DNA of 64,000 bases from Pseudomonadota bacterium (GTDB lineage: Bacteria; Pseudomonadota; Gammaproteobacteria; Burkholderiales; Burkholderiaceae_B): positions 1 to 64,000 of the forward strand of contig JAFACG010000009.1 in assembly GCA_023425645.1 (NCBI GenBank). Direction: 5' to 3'. The notes below the pieces were generated by a model. The model saw only the letters and a program-made list of their open reading frames with translations. It searched no databases and had not been told where the DNA came from. The first letter of the stretch is position 1. Every line of letters starts with the position of its first letter. This document shows positions 12,413 through 20,092 of this stretch, piece by piece. Made by a program: the position numbers and the translations under genes.

Positions 12413-13324
12413 TTAATGCAGGGTGCTGTCGCCGGGCAGGCTGTCGCTGTTGTCCACGAAGAGCGAGGCGCAGTCGATGGCGTCGAATTCGTAGGGCTTG
12501 CCGCAGAAGTTGCACGAGACATGGATGGTGCTGCGTTCGGCCAGCAATTGTTCGACTTCCTGTCGACCCAGCATGCGCAGCATGTTGCTGACGCGCTGAC
12601 GTGAACAAGGGCAGTGCCAGCGCACGGACTGGGGGTCGAAGGCCAGCAGGTCTTCTTCCCAGAACAGGCGATGGATCAGCGTGTCGCAGTCCACCTGCAG
12701 CAGCTCCTGGGGCTGCACGGTGGACGCCAGCGCCAGGGCGCGTTCCCAGGTCTCCAGGCTTTGCACGATGCTTTGTCCGCCTTGGGCGGGCAGGCGCTGC
12801 AGCAGCAGGCCGGCGCAGTGCTGGCCGTCCGCAGCCAGCCACAGGCGCGTATCGAGCTGTTCGGAGCCATGCATGTAGGTCTGCAGGACTTCGGCCACGG
12901 TATCGCCTTCCAGCGGCACCACGCCCTGGTAAGGGCGGAAATCCGAACTGCTCTGCCTGGGAGCGAGCACCACGGTGAAGCGGCCTTCGCCCTGCATGTT
13001 CAGCAGGCTTTGCAAGGTGCCGCTGTGCGGAATGGGCTGGTTCTCGCGCAGGGAGACGGTGGCGCGTATGTCCATGTCCGATGTGCATTCCACCACCAGC
13101 AGGGCGATGGGACCGTCGCCCTGGATCTGCAGGATCAGGGAACCGTCGAACTTGAGGTTGCCGGCCAGCAGCACGGAAGCGGCCACCAGCTCGCCCAGCA
13201 GGTTGCGTATGCAGTCGGGGTAGTGCTGATGTTCGAGACCGGTCTGCCAGGCCTGCTCCAGGTGAACGACCTGGGCGCGGGTGCTCTGGTCGGCAAACAG
13301 GTATTTTTTGAGGATGTCAGTCAT
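12413..13324 (-). CDS. hslO: Hsp33 redox-regulated chaperone
   Basis: Cytosolic holdase of 303 residues, activated by oxidation and unfolding. The C-terminal zinc centre is complete: Cys238-Pro-Cys240 and Cys271-Asn-Phe-Cys274, spaced as in Hsp33, so redox switching should be retained. The N-terminal domain has the usual GELVAASVLLAGNLKFDG segment. It is the first gene after a short gap from the RDD gene (45 bp) on the same strand and may share its transcript. Confidence 0.96.
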   Translation of the reverse strand: MTDILKKYLFADQSTRAQVVHLEQAWQTGLEHQHYPDCIRNLLGELVAASVLLAGNLKFDGSLILQIQGDGPIALLVVECTSDMDIRATVSLRENQPIPHSGTLQSLLNMQGEGRFTVVLAPRQSSSDFRPYQGVVPLEGDTVAEVLQTYMHGSEQLDTRLWLAADGQHCAGLLLQRLPAQGGQSIVQSLETWERALALASTVQPQELLQVDCDTLIHRLFWEEDLLAFDPQSVRWHCPCSRQRVSNMLRMLGRQEVEQLLAERSTIHVSCNFCGKPYEFDAIDCASLFVDNSDSLPGDSTLH

Positions 13325-13368
13325 GACTTTGGTGAACTACTAAAAAAATGGTCTGCAGGCCGTTCCGT

Positions 13369-13887
13369 TCAGGCTGCGGGAACGGCGGCACGGGCCGGGC
13401 GGGCATCGATCAGGCGAGTCTTGGACAGGCGGTCGTGCAGGAATTGCTGGTCTTTGTCGAACCAGGTCCAGATGAAGTTCAGGAACGGCGTGAACACGAT
13501 GAACAGGTCCGTGGACGCATAGCCTGTATAGGCCGATATCTGCTTGACCAGCAGTGCTCCCAGCAGCGGCAGGGGCCAGATCAGAATATAACGCAGCAGC
13601 AGCGTGCGCAAGGCGGGAATACGACCCTGCTCATCGACCAGACGGATGTGCCAGGTCTTCATGGGCAGGGTCTGGCCGAGCCGTCGCCAGCACAGCACGA
13701 AGTAGACGCCCAGTGCCAGGAACAGCACGACCTGGCGTCCGTGGCGCAGGTCCAGTCCGCTGCGGCTTTGCGTCAGGGTGTCGAACAGGTAGCTGGTCGT
13801 GAAGATGACGCCAAAAAGCAGGATGGATTCGTACATCATGCAGGCGAAGCGTCGCCAGCGTCCGGGCGTGGAGAAAGAGGGTGTCAT
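13369..13887 (-). CDS. RDD family membrane protein
   Basis: Inner-membrane protein of 172 residues with three to four hydrophobic segments. It has the RDD hallmarks: the opening GRWRRFACMMYESILLFGV, with an Arg at the edge of the first helix, and the loop GQTLPMKTWHIRLVD between later helices. Family members are small transporters or membrane scaffolds of largely unknown function. I use the ATG at 13887; the reading frame is open further upstream to 13986, but that extension runs into the terminator at 13974-13999. It lies between hslO and the 50-residue gene on the same strand. Confidence 0.85.
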   Translation of the reverse strand: MTPSFSTPGRWRRFACMMYESILLFGVIFTTSYLFDTLTQSRSGLDLRHGRQVVLFLALGVYFVLCWRRLGQTLPMKTWHIRLVDEQGRIPALRTLLLRYILIWPLPLLGALLVKQISAYTGYASTDLFIVFTPFLNFIWTWFDKDQQFLHDRLSKTRLIDARPARAAVPAA

Positions 13888-13973
13888 GGTGCGAGCGGAG
13901 GCATACAAGACTGCATTATCGCGTATATCGGCAGCCAGCGGAACGATGCGCTTGCCATGCGCGCCCGGGAGGC

Positions 13974-13999
13974 AAAAAAAAGCCACCGCATCCGGTGGC
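13974..13999 (-). terminator. intrinsic terminator after the 50-residue gene
   Basis: Read on the minus strand, GCCACCG-GATG-CGGTGGC is followed by eight T residues (A-run 13974-13981 on the plus strand). A second GC-rich hairpin, GGGCGGCT/AGCCGCCC (14011-14028), lies between it and the small gene's stop. Confidence 0.8.
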
Positions 14000-14040
14000 T
14001 TGGGCTGCGCGGGCGGCTTGAGCCGCCCGGTTCTGGCGGA

Positions 14041-14193
14041 TCAGGCGTTGATGCGACGCTGTTGGCCGAACAGGCGCATGAAGAGGTTCTTGAGCGCCTT
14101 GAAAGGGCGCAGGCGATACTGCTCTTCCAGCGCCTGGGTAAGGATCTGGCGTTCGATTTCGTCGGTCAGACGCAAGTCGTTGCGGTAGTTCAT
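14041..14193 (-). CDS. unrecognised 50-residue basic protein
   Basis: A short intact frame of 50 residues from ATG at 14193 to TGA at 14041. It begins MNYRNDLRLTDEIERQ and ends in a basic, Leu/Phe-rich segment with LFGQQRR. The first half is predicted helical and amphipathic; the second half carries several Lys/Arg with Phe and could bind membrane, RNA or a protein partner. Support comes from codon composition like its neighbours, its own terminator 40 bp downstream, and an elaborate palindromic element 20 bp upstream. No known family is recognised. It is cut off by spacer from the methyltransferase gene upstream (102 bp), so it probably has its own promoter. Confidence 0.6.
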   Translation of the reverse strand: MNYRNDLRLTDEIERQILTQALEEQYRLRPFKALKNLFMRLFGQQRRINA

Positions 14194-14212
14194 TTTGCCG
14201 TTCCGTTCATTG

Positions 14213-14248
14213 ATAAGGGTTAACCCTGATTTTAGGGTTAACCCTTAT
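14213..14248. promoter_or_regulatory. double palindrome upstream of the 50-residue gene
   Basis: Two copies of the perfect palindrome AGGGTTAACCCT (14216-14227 and 14234-14245) lie with centres 18 bp apart. The whole is also a perfect 15-bp inverted repeat, ATAAGGGTTAACCCT, with a 6-bp spacer. No T-run follows on either strand, so an operator for two repressor dimers or a stable 5' UTR hairpin fits better than a terminator. Confidence 0.65.
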
Positions 14249-14294
14249 ATTTGGCAACTGAACCAGCAGGTTTCCGTGTACTTATGTCGTTCTA

Positions 14295-16601
14295 TTACGA
14301 CTCCATGCCGGCGTCGTCGTCCTGACGGTAGCTTGCCTGCACCATGTCGAAGCAGAACAGGCGGCAGTCCAGGGAGCCGTTGTACAGCGGGTAGCGGCGC
14401 TTGGGCTTGAGTCGCATGTGGCGCGGCAACTCCAGGTCGCTGCTGATCATGTTCACGCTCCAGCCGGCGAAGTTCTGCTTCAGGTTGCTGGACCAGTCAC
14501 GCCAGAAATCGTCGTCCTGATGCTCCAGGCGTTCGCCGTAAGGCGGGTTGGTCACGATCCAGCCGGGTTCGGTGCAGGGCTGGATCTCCAGCGCATTGCC
14601 ATGTTCGAAGCGGATGGTGTCCTGGGTCAGGTGCGAACGGTCCAGATTGGCGCGGGCCGCTTCCAGCACGGCGGGATTGATGTCATAGCCTATCAGCGGC
14701 GTGTCCAGGCTGGGCGCGATGCGTGAGCGGGCCTCGTCCTTGATGTCGCGCCACAGGCGAAAATCGTGGCAGCGCAGGCGTTCGAAGTGGAAAGGCCGCC
14801 AGATGCCGGGCGGCGCGCCCAGCGCCATCCAGGCCGCTTCGATCAGGATGGTGCCGCTGCCGCAGAACGGGTCGAGCAGCGGCTTGGAGGGATCCCAGCC
14901 CGACAGAGCCAGCAGGCCGGCAGCCAGGTTCTCGCGCAAGGGAGCGTCGCCCTTGTCGTGGCGCCAGCCTCGCTTGAACAGGGATTCGCCGCTGGTGTCC
15001 AGGTAGAAAGTAGCGGTGGTCTCGTCCAGGAACAGGTGCACGCGGGCGTCGGGGCGTACGGTGTCGATGGACGGGCGCGCGCCTTCCAGTTCGCGCAGGC
15101 GGTCGCAGATGCCGTCCTTGGCGCGCAGATTGCAGTATTGCAGGCTCTGCATGGGGCTGCGCACGGCCGAGGTATCCACGCGCAGGGTCTGCTCGGGGCC
15201 GAACCAGCGTTCCCAGGGCGTCAGGCGGGCCAGGGCCAGGATATCGTCTTCGTTGCCGACTGGCGCGTGCGAGAGTTCCAGCAGGATGCGGGTGGCCAGA
15301 CGCGAGGACAGGTTGGCGCGCATGACGCCGATCCAGTCGGCCACGAAATGGCAGCCGGCGCGGCCGGCCTGGACGTGATCGTAGCCCAGGGCCTGGAGCT
15401 CGGCCGCCAGGGCTTCTTCCAGACCCTGCGGGCAAGGAGCGAACAGGCGGTACTGTTCGGTCTGGGCGGCCTTGATCTGCACTCGCTCATTCTGCTGGAT
15501 GCTGGCGTCGTGCAGGCGTTGGCCCGGACGGGGCGCCTGCGGGCTGTCCACTTTCTTGATGGGCGAATCGTACTGTGGAAAGGCGTTGTCATCCCTGGCC
15601 GGACTGAACAGGCTGCTGCTGCGACTGGCCGATTCGCGGCGCTCGTCGGATGGGGGACGGCGGTCCTGGTCGCGGCTGAAAGCGGGGCGCTCGCGGCGCT
15701 CGCCGGAGAACTCGCGCCGTTCACCGGATTGGGGGCGGCGGTCCTGGTCGCGGCTGAAGGCGGGACGTTCCTGCTCGCGCTTGCCGGAGAACTCGCGCCG
15801 TTCACCGGAGTATGGTCGACGTTCTTGATCGCGGTTGAAGGCGGGACGTTCCTGCTCGCGCTTGCCGGAGAATTCGCGCCGTTCGCCGGATTGGGGGCGG
15901 CGGTCCTGGTCGCGGCTGAAGGCGGGACGCTCGCGGCGCTCGCCCGAGAACTCGCGTCGTTCACCGGTTTGGGGACGGCGGTCCTGGTCGCGGCTGAAAG
16001 CGGGGTGCTCGCGGCGCTCGCCGGAGAACTCGCGCCGTTCACCGGATGGGGGACGGCGGTCCTGGTCGCGGCTGAAGGCGGGACGCTCGCGGCGCTCGCC
16101 CGAGAACTCGCGTCGTTCACCGGAGTATGGTCGACGCTCCTGGTCACGGTTGAAGGAGGGACGCTCACGGCGCTCGCCCGAGAACTCGCGTCGTTCACCG
16201 GAGTATGGTCGACGCTCCTGGTCGCGGCTGAAAGCGGGGCGCTCGCGGCGCTCGCCCGAGAACTCGCGTCGTTCACCGGATTGGGGACGGCGGTCCTGGT
16301 CGCGGCTGAAGGCGGGACGCTCACGGCGCTCGCCGGAGAATTCGCGCCGTTCACCGGATTGAGGACGACGGTCCTGGTCGCGGCTGAAGGCGGGACGCTC
16401 ACGGCGCTCGCCGGAGAACTCGCGTCGTTCGCCGGATTGGGGACGGCGGTCCTGGTCGCGTTTGGGAGCGCCCTGCTGGCGTTCCTGCTGGCTGACGACG
16501 CGCGCGCGTGCGCCGGAGCGTGTGCGCGGTTCGGTGCTGGCGCTTTTCTTTTTGTTGCCTGGCACCAGGCTTAGTGTCTTGCGTTCGGGTTGGTCTGACA
16601 T
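14295..16601 (-). CDS. THUMP-domain 23S rRNA (guanine-N2) methyltransferase, RlmL-type, with tandem-repeat N-terminal region
   Basis: SAM-dependent RNA methyltransferase of 768 residues. The conserved enzyme begins near residue 384 with the THUMP region (YRLFAPCPQGLEEAL). SAM motif I is DPFCGSGTILIEAAW from residue 577 and catalytic motif IV is NPPYGERL at about 685, as in the N-terminal half of E. coli RlmL, which modifies G2445 of 23S rRNA. Residues 48-309 consist of ten near-identical units of 26-27 residues plus a partial eleventh, rich in Arg, Glu, Asp, Gly and Ser, with two Phe per unit; this part is surely disordered. Related enzymes normally lack such a long extension. The start is ATG at 16601, 10 bp after the HemJ-like gene. 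Confidence 0.9.
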   Translation of the reverse strand: MSDQPERKTLSLVPGNKKKSASTEPRTRSGARARVVSQQERQQGAPKRDQDRRPQSGERREFSGERRERPAFSRDQDRRPQSGERREFSGERRERPAFSRDQDRRPQSGERREFSGERRERPAFSRDQERRPYSGERREFSGERRERPSFNRDQERRPYSGERREFSGERRERPAFSRDQDRRPPSGERREFSGERREHPAFSRDQDRRPQTGERREFSGERRERPAFSRDQDRRPQSGERREFSGKREQERPAFNRDQERRPYSGERREFSGKREQERPAFSRDQDRRPQSGERREFSGERRERPAFSRDQDRRPPSDERRESASRSSSLFSPARDDNAFPQYDSPIKKVDSPQAPRPGQRLHDASIQQNERVQIKAAQTEQYRLFAPCPQGLEEALAAELQALGYDHVQAGRAGCHFVADWIGVMRANLSSRLATRILLELSHAPVGNEDDILALARLTPWERWFGPEQTLRVDTSAVRSPMQSLQYCNLRAKDGICDRLRELEGARPSIDTVRPDARVHLFLDETTATFYLDTSGESLFKRGWRHDKGDAPLRENLAAGLLALSGWDPSKPLLDPFCGSGTILIEAAWMALGAPPGIWRPFHFERLRCHDFRLWRDIKDEARSRIAPSLDTPLIGYDINPAVLEAARANLDRSHLTQDTIRFEHGNALEIQPCTEPGWIVTNPPYGERLEHQDDDFWRDWSSNLKQNFAGWSVNMISSDLELPRHMRLKPKRRYPLYNGSLDCRLFCFDMVQASYRQDDDAGMES
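15675..16460 (-). repeat. 78-bp in-frame tandem repeat array (ten units plus a partial one)
   Basis: The array encodes residues 48-309 of the methyltransferase. The unit starts RDQDRRP, has a variable position 8 (Q, Y or P), then SGERREFSGERRERPAFS. Two units carry an insertion giving GKREQERPAF (81 bp). Each standard unit has eight Arg and six Asp/Glu. Because 78 and 81 are multiples of three, copy-number change keeps the frame. Confidence 0.92.
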
Positions 16602-16611
16602 GAAGAGTGCA

Positions 16612-17028
16612 TTAAAAGGGTTTTACAACCACCAGGATGAGGACCAGCAGCAGAACGATGACCGGAAATTCATTGAACCAGCGGAAGAAGATGTGCGAGC
16701 GGGTGTTCAGCCCCTGCTGGAACTGCCGCAGGAAGCGTCCGCATACGCCATGAAAGGCAAACAGCGTCAGGACCAGGGCCAGCTTGGCATGCATCCAGCC
16801 TTGTCCCTTGCCTATGCCGTAGTACAAAAACAGCCCCAGGCCCGTGAGCAGCGTCAGGATGGCCAGGGGCGCCATGAAGCGATACAGCCGCCGGGCCATG
16901 CCCAGCAGCGTCTCGCGGGTTGCAGCGTCGTGGTCCTGGGCCAGGTTGACGTAGATGCGGGGCAGGTAGAACAGGCCTGCGAACCAGGACGTGACGAACA
17001 GAATGTGGAAAGCCTTGAGCCAGAGCAT
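16612..17028 (-). CDS. HemJ/CopD-type integral membrane protein (probable protoporphyrinogen oxidase)
   Basis: Membrane protein of 138 residues with about four helices. The opening LWLKAFHILFVTSWFAGLFYLPRIYV matches the UPF0093/HemJ pattern, including the His in helix 1, and a Lys follows in the MHAKLAL segment. HemJ proteins oxidise protoporphyrinogen IX to protoporphyrin IX in bacteria lacking HemG. Many betaproteobacterial entries call the same family CopD. It sits four bases after proA's stop codon and 10 bp before the methyltransferase, within a leuS-lptE-holA-proA transcription unit. Confidence 0.72.
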   Translation of the reverse strand: MLWLKAFHILFVTSWFAGLFYLPRIYVNLAQDHDAATRETLLGMARRLYRFMAPLAILTLLTGLGLFLYYGIGKGQGWMHAKLALVLTLFAFHGVCGRFLRQFQQGLNTRSHIFFRWFNEFPVIVLLLVLILVVVKPF

Positions 17029-17031
17029 GGT

Positions 17032-18327
17032 CTAACCGCGCAACTGGCCGTCGCCGTGCAGGACCCATTTATAGGTCGTCAGTCCTTCCAGGCCGACGGG
17101 GCCGCGGGCGTGCAGGCGGTTGGTGGAGATGCCGATTTCCGCGCCCAGGCCGTATTCGAAGCCGTCGGCGAAACAGGTCGGCAGGTTCACCATGACGGAG
17201 CTGGAGTCCACCTCGCGCTGAAAGCGTTCGGCGTTGCTCAGGTTCTCCGTGACGATGGATTCCGTGTGCTCGGAGCTGTAGCGGGCGATATGATCCATGG
17301 CCTGCTCCATGGAGTCGACGATGCGCACCGCCAGGATGGGAGCGGCGAATTCGGTTTCCCAGTCGGCTTCAGTGGCCGGCGTCACGTTCGAGACCAGGGC
17401 GCGGGTCTGTTCGCAGCCGCGCAGCTCCACGCCTTTTTCCTGCAGCTGACGGGCGGCGCCGGGCAGGAAGGCGGGGGCGATATTGCGATGCACCAGCAGG
17501 GTTTCCATGGTGCCGCAGATGCCGTAGCGGTAGGTCTTGGCATTGAACACGATGCGCGCCGCCTTCTCCAGGTCGGCGAATTCGTCCACATAGACGTGGC
17601 AGTTGCCGTCCAGGTGCTTGATCAGGGGCACGGTGGCTTCGGCGCTCAGGCGCTGGATCAGGCTCTTGCCGCCGCGCGGCACAATGACGTCCACGAAATC
17701 ATTCATGGTGACCAGCAGGCCCACGGCGTCGCGGTCGGTGGTGGGCACGACCTGAACGGCTTCCTTGGGCAGTCCGGCGCGCTCCAGGCCGTCGGCGATG
17801 ATGCGCGCCAGCGCCTGGTTGGAATGGAAGGCCTCGCTGCCGCCGCGCAGAATGGTGGCGTTGCCCGACTTCAGGCACAGGGCGGCCGCGTCGATGGTGA
17901 CGTTGGGCCGGGATTCGTAGATGATGCCGATCACGCCCAGGGGCACGCGCATCTGCGCCACGCGCATGCCGTTGGGGCGGGTGCGTGAGGCGCTGATCTG
18001 CCCGACCGGATCGTCCATGTCCGCGATCTGGCGCAGGCCCGTGGTCATGATGTGCAGGGCCTTGTCCGACAGGGCCAGGCGCTCGATCATGGCCGGCGCG
18101 ATCTGACGTTCGCGCGCGGCCTGCAGGTCCAGCTCGTTGGCGGCCTGCAACTGGACCTTCTGCTCCATGAGGGCGTCGGCCATGTAGCGCAGGGCGTCGG
18201 CCTTGGCCTTGCCGCTGGCGGCGCGCATGCGGCGCGCAGCGGCCTGGGCGCGCACGCCCAGGTCGCGCATGAGGGTGGGCAGGTCGCCGGCCTGCTGGGC
18301 GGCGGAGGAATGGGTGATGTCGTTCAT
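17032..18327 (-). CDS. proA: glutamate-5-semialdehyde dehydrogenase (gamma-glutamyl phosphate reductase)
   Basis: Second step of proline synthesis: NADPH-dependent reduction of glutamyl-5-phosphate to the semialdehyde. The 431-residue product is full length, with the GGSEAFHSN segment, the [12 protein letters not shown] region and the catalytic Cys in [13 protein letters not shown]. Here it follows holA after 67 bp and precedes the HemJ-like gene by three bases. proB is not in the window. Confidence 0.97.
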   Translation of the reverse strand: MNDITHSSAAQQAGDLPTLMRDLGVRAQAAARRMRAASGKAKADALRYMADALMEQKVQLQAANELDLQAARERQIAPAMIERLALSDKALHIMTTGLRQIADMDDPVGQISASRTRPNGMRVAQMRVPLGVIGIIYESRPNVTIDAAALCLKSGNATILRGGSEAFHSNQALARIIADGLERAGLPKEAVQVVPTTDRDAVGLLVTMNDFVDVIVPRGGKSLIQRLSAEATVPLIKHLDGNCHVYVDEFADLEKAARIVFNAKTYRYGICGTMETLLVHRNIAPAFLPGAARQLQEKGVELRGCEQTRALVSNVTPATEADWETEFAAPILAVRIVDSMEQAMDHIARYSSEHTESIVTENLSNAERFQREVDSSSVMVNLPTCFADGFEYGLGAEIGISTNRLHARGPVGLEGLTTYKWVLHGDGQLRG

Positions 18328-18394
18328 AGCCGTGAAACTCTCCGGTTCAAGAGAGCATTATCGCAACAAATAAAGGGTTCGGGGCGTCGGGGAG

Positions 18395-19456
18395 TCAGGC
18401 ACGGGCCGGTCGTGTCGCCACGGCGATACGCAAGGTCAGGCGGCGCATTTCTTCCCAGGGATCGTTCTGGCGGCCGGTCGGGCGCAGGCCCTTGATGAGC
18501 CTGTCTATGTCGTGGGCGTGCAGCACGGCGACCGGCCAGGCGGCGTCCGGGATGCGCTCCAGGGCCTGGCGCACGAGTTTTTCGCGCGGCCCGAAGATGC
18601 GGTGCTGACGGAACAGGGAAGCGATGTCCTGGCCCTGCTGGCGGGCGCGGGCCAGGCGAGCCAGCGTGCGCACTTCGTCGCCCACGGCCCACAGCACCAA
18701 AGGCAGGGCCTCGCCCTCGGCCTGCAGGCCGTCCAGCACGGTCAGGGCGCGGCGGCTCTGTCCGGCCAGCATGGCATCGCGCAGGTCGAACACGCTGTAG
18801 CGCGCGACGTTCAGCACGGCGTTTTCCAGCTCCTGCTGGCTGAGCGCGCCGGGCGGGTAGATCAGGGCGAGTTTCTGGATCTCCTGGAAGGCGGCCAGCA
18901 GATTGCCTTCGACTTTGTCGGCCATCCATTCCAGGCTTTCGCGCTCCAGGCTCTGGTCCTGGCGCTTGAGGCGCTGCGCGATCCAGCCCGGCAGGGCGGA
19001 TCGGCCGACAGGCTGGATGTCCACCCAGCAGGCGGCCTGCTCCAGCGCCTGGCACCATTTGGCGCTGCGGGTGGCCTTGTCCAGGCGCGGCAGCTGGATC
19101 AGGACGGCGGTGCCGTCCATCTGGCCGTTGGCGACCAGCTGGCACAGGCGCTGCAGGGCGTCCGCGCCCGGCTTGCCCGGCTTGCCGCTGGGGATGTTCA
19201 GGTCCACCAGCTTGCGATCGCCGAACAGGGAGATGTTCTGGGCCGCGGCAAACAGCGGCGACCAGTCCGAACGGGCATCGAAGGTGAAGCTGCTGCGTTC
19301 GGTGAAGCCGTCCTGGCGCGCGCGGGCGCGCACGGCGTCGGCGGCCTCCACCAGCAGCAGGGGCTCGTCGCCGCACAACACATACAGGGGCTGGAAGGCC
19401 GCGGACGGCGTGCTCAGCTCGCGCAGCAGGGTGTCGTGGTCGGCTTTGCGGCCCAT
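18395..19456 (-). CDS. holA: DNA polymerase III subunit delta
   Basis: Clamp-loader delta subunit (353 residues) that opens the beta sliding clamp. The N-terminal LYVLCGDEPLLLVEAADAVR is typical of HolA, with the clamp-binding DLNIPSGKPGK region around residue 90. The start is ATG at 19456 immediately after the lptE stop at 19459. A longer in-frame extension overlaps lptE and is rejected. The lptE-holA order is standard in proteobacteria. Confidence 0.95.
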   Translation of the reverse strand: MGRKADHDTLLRELSTPSAAFQPLYVLCGDEPLLLVEAADAVRARARQDGFTERSSFTFDARSDWSPLFAAAQNISLFGDRKLVDLNIPSGKPGKPGADALQRLCQLVANGQMDGTAVLIQLPRLDKATRSAKWCQALEQAACWVDIQPVGRSALPGWIAQRLKRQDQSLERESLEWMADKVEGNLLAAFQEIQKLALIYPPGALSQQELENAVLNVARYSVFDLRDAMLAGQSRRALTVLDGLQAEGEALPLVLWAVGDEVRTLARLARARQQGQDIASLFRQHRIFGPREKLVRQALERIPDAAWPVAVLHAHDIDRLIKGLRPTGRQNDPWEEMRRLTLRIAVATRPARA

Positions 19457-19458
19457 GG

Positions 19459-20088
19459 TCAGAAGCGCGCCTCGTTGCGGGGCAGGCGCTCGCTTTCCTC
19501 GAGAGAGGGCAGGTCGGGCTGGCTGGCGGCGTAGCGGAATGCGTTGGCGACATCCGGCGAGCTGAGGCGGCGCACGATGCGGTTGATCAGCGATTGTTCC
19601 ATGTCGCGGAAGATCATGGCGATTTCGCTGTCCTTGGCCTGCACGGCTTCGGCGTCGTACGGCACTTCGCGGATGGCGCTGAGCGTGGTGGGCGGCAGGA
19701 TGACGCGGCCCTTGGCGTCGTTCAGCTGGAAGACGAAGTTCAGCTGCAGCTCGTATTCTTCCACCTGGCCCTTGGCGTTGATGGAGATCTCGCGCTGGCT
19801 GCGGCTGTGTTCCAGCTCCAGAAGAACGGCTTCGGCGTCCTGCTGGCGATCCACGAAGCGCGTGTTGGGCGAGCTGGCCGTCAGGTTGCGGCGCAGGTTG
19901 GCGCCGAAGGCGGTGTTGTCGGAGATGTTGGTGTAGAGCGTATCGAACGGCAGCGGCGCCACCCCTTTGAGGTGAAAGCCGCAGGCCGTCAGGAACAGGC
20001 TCAGCAGGATCAGCACGCCCGCCAGCCCCCACTGCCGTGGTTGGAACGCGGACAGGCGGGCGGACAGCGGGGGACGGGCAATGTGCAT
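19459..20088 (-). CDS. lptE: LPS-assembly lipoprotein LptE
   Basis: Outer-membrane lipoprotein (209 residues) that plugs the LptD barrel in lipopolysaccharide export. An N-terminal basic stretch and hydrophobic helix end in the lipobox LTAC, with the acylated Cys at about residue 36, followed by GFHLKG as in LptE/RlpB. It starts four bases after the leuS stop and abuts holA. Confidence 0.94.
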   Translation of the reverse strand: MHIARPPLSARLSAFQPRQWGLAGVLILLSLFLTACGFHLKGVAPLPFDTLYTNISDNTAFGANLRRNLTASSPNTRFVDRQQDAEAVLLELEHSRSQREISINAKGQVEEYELQLNFVFQLNDAKGRVILPPTTLSAIREVPYDAEAVQAKDSEIAMIFRDMEQSLINRIVRRLSSPDVANAFRYAASQPDLPSLEESERLPRNEARF

Positions 20089-20092
20089 GGAT

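Noticed and set aside
15675..16460. Possible CRISPR array
   Set aside because: Units are contiguous without unique spacers, are 78 bp, and translate in one frame into a protein repeat; no cas genes are present.
14766..16574. A 602-codon open frame on the plus strand across the methyltransferase
   Set aside because: It is antisense to the tandem repeat. The regular 78-bp unit keeps several frames open. The minus strand encodes recognised SAM motifs (DPFCGSG, NPPYGERL), while this frame has repetitive Ala/Gly/Leu composition and no family.
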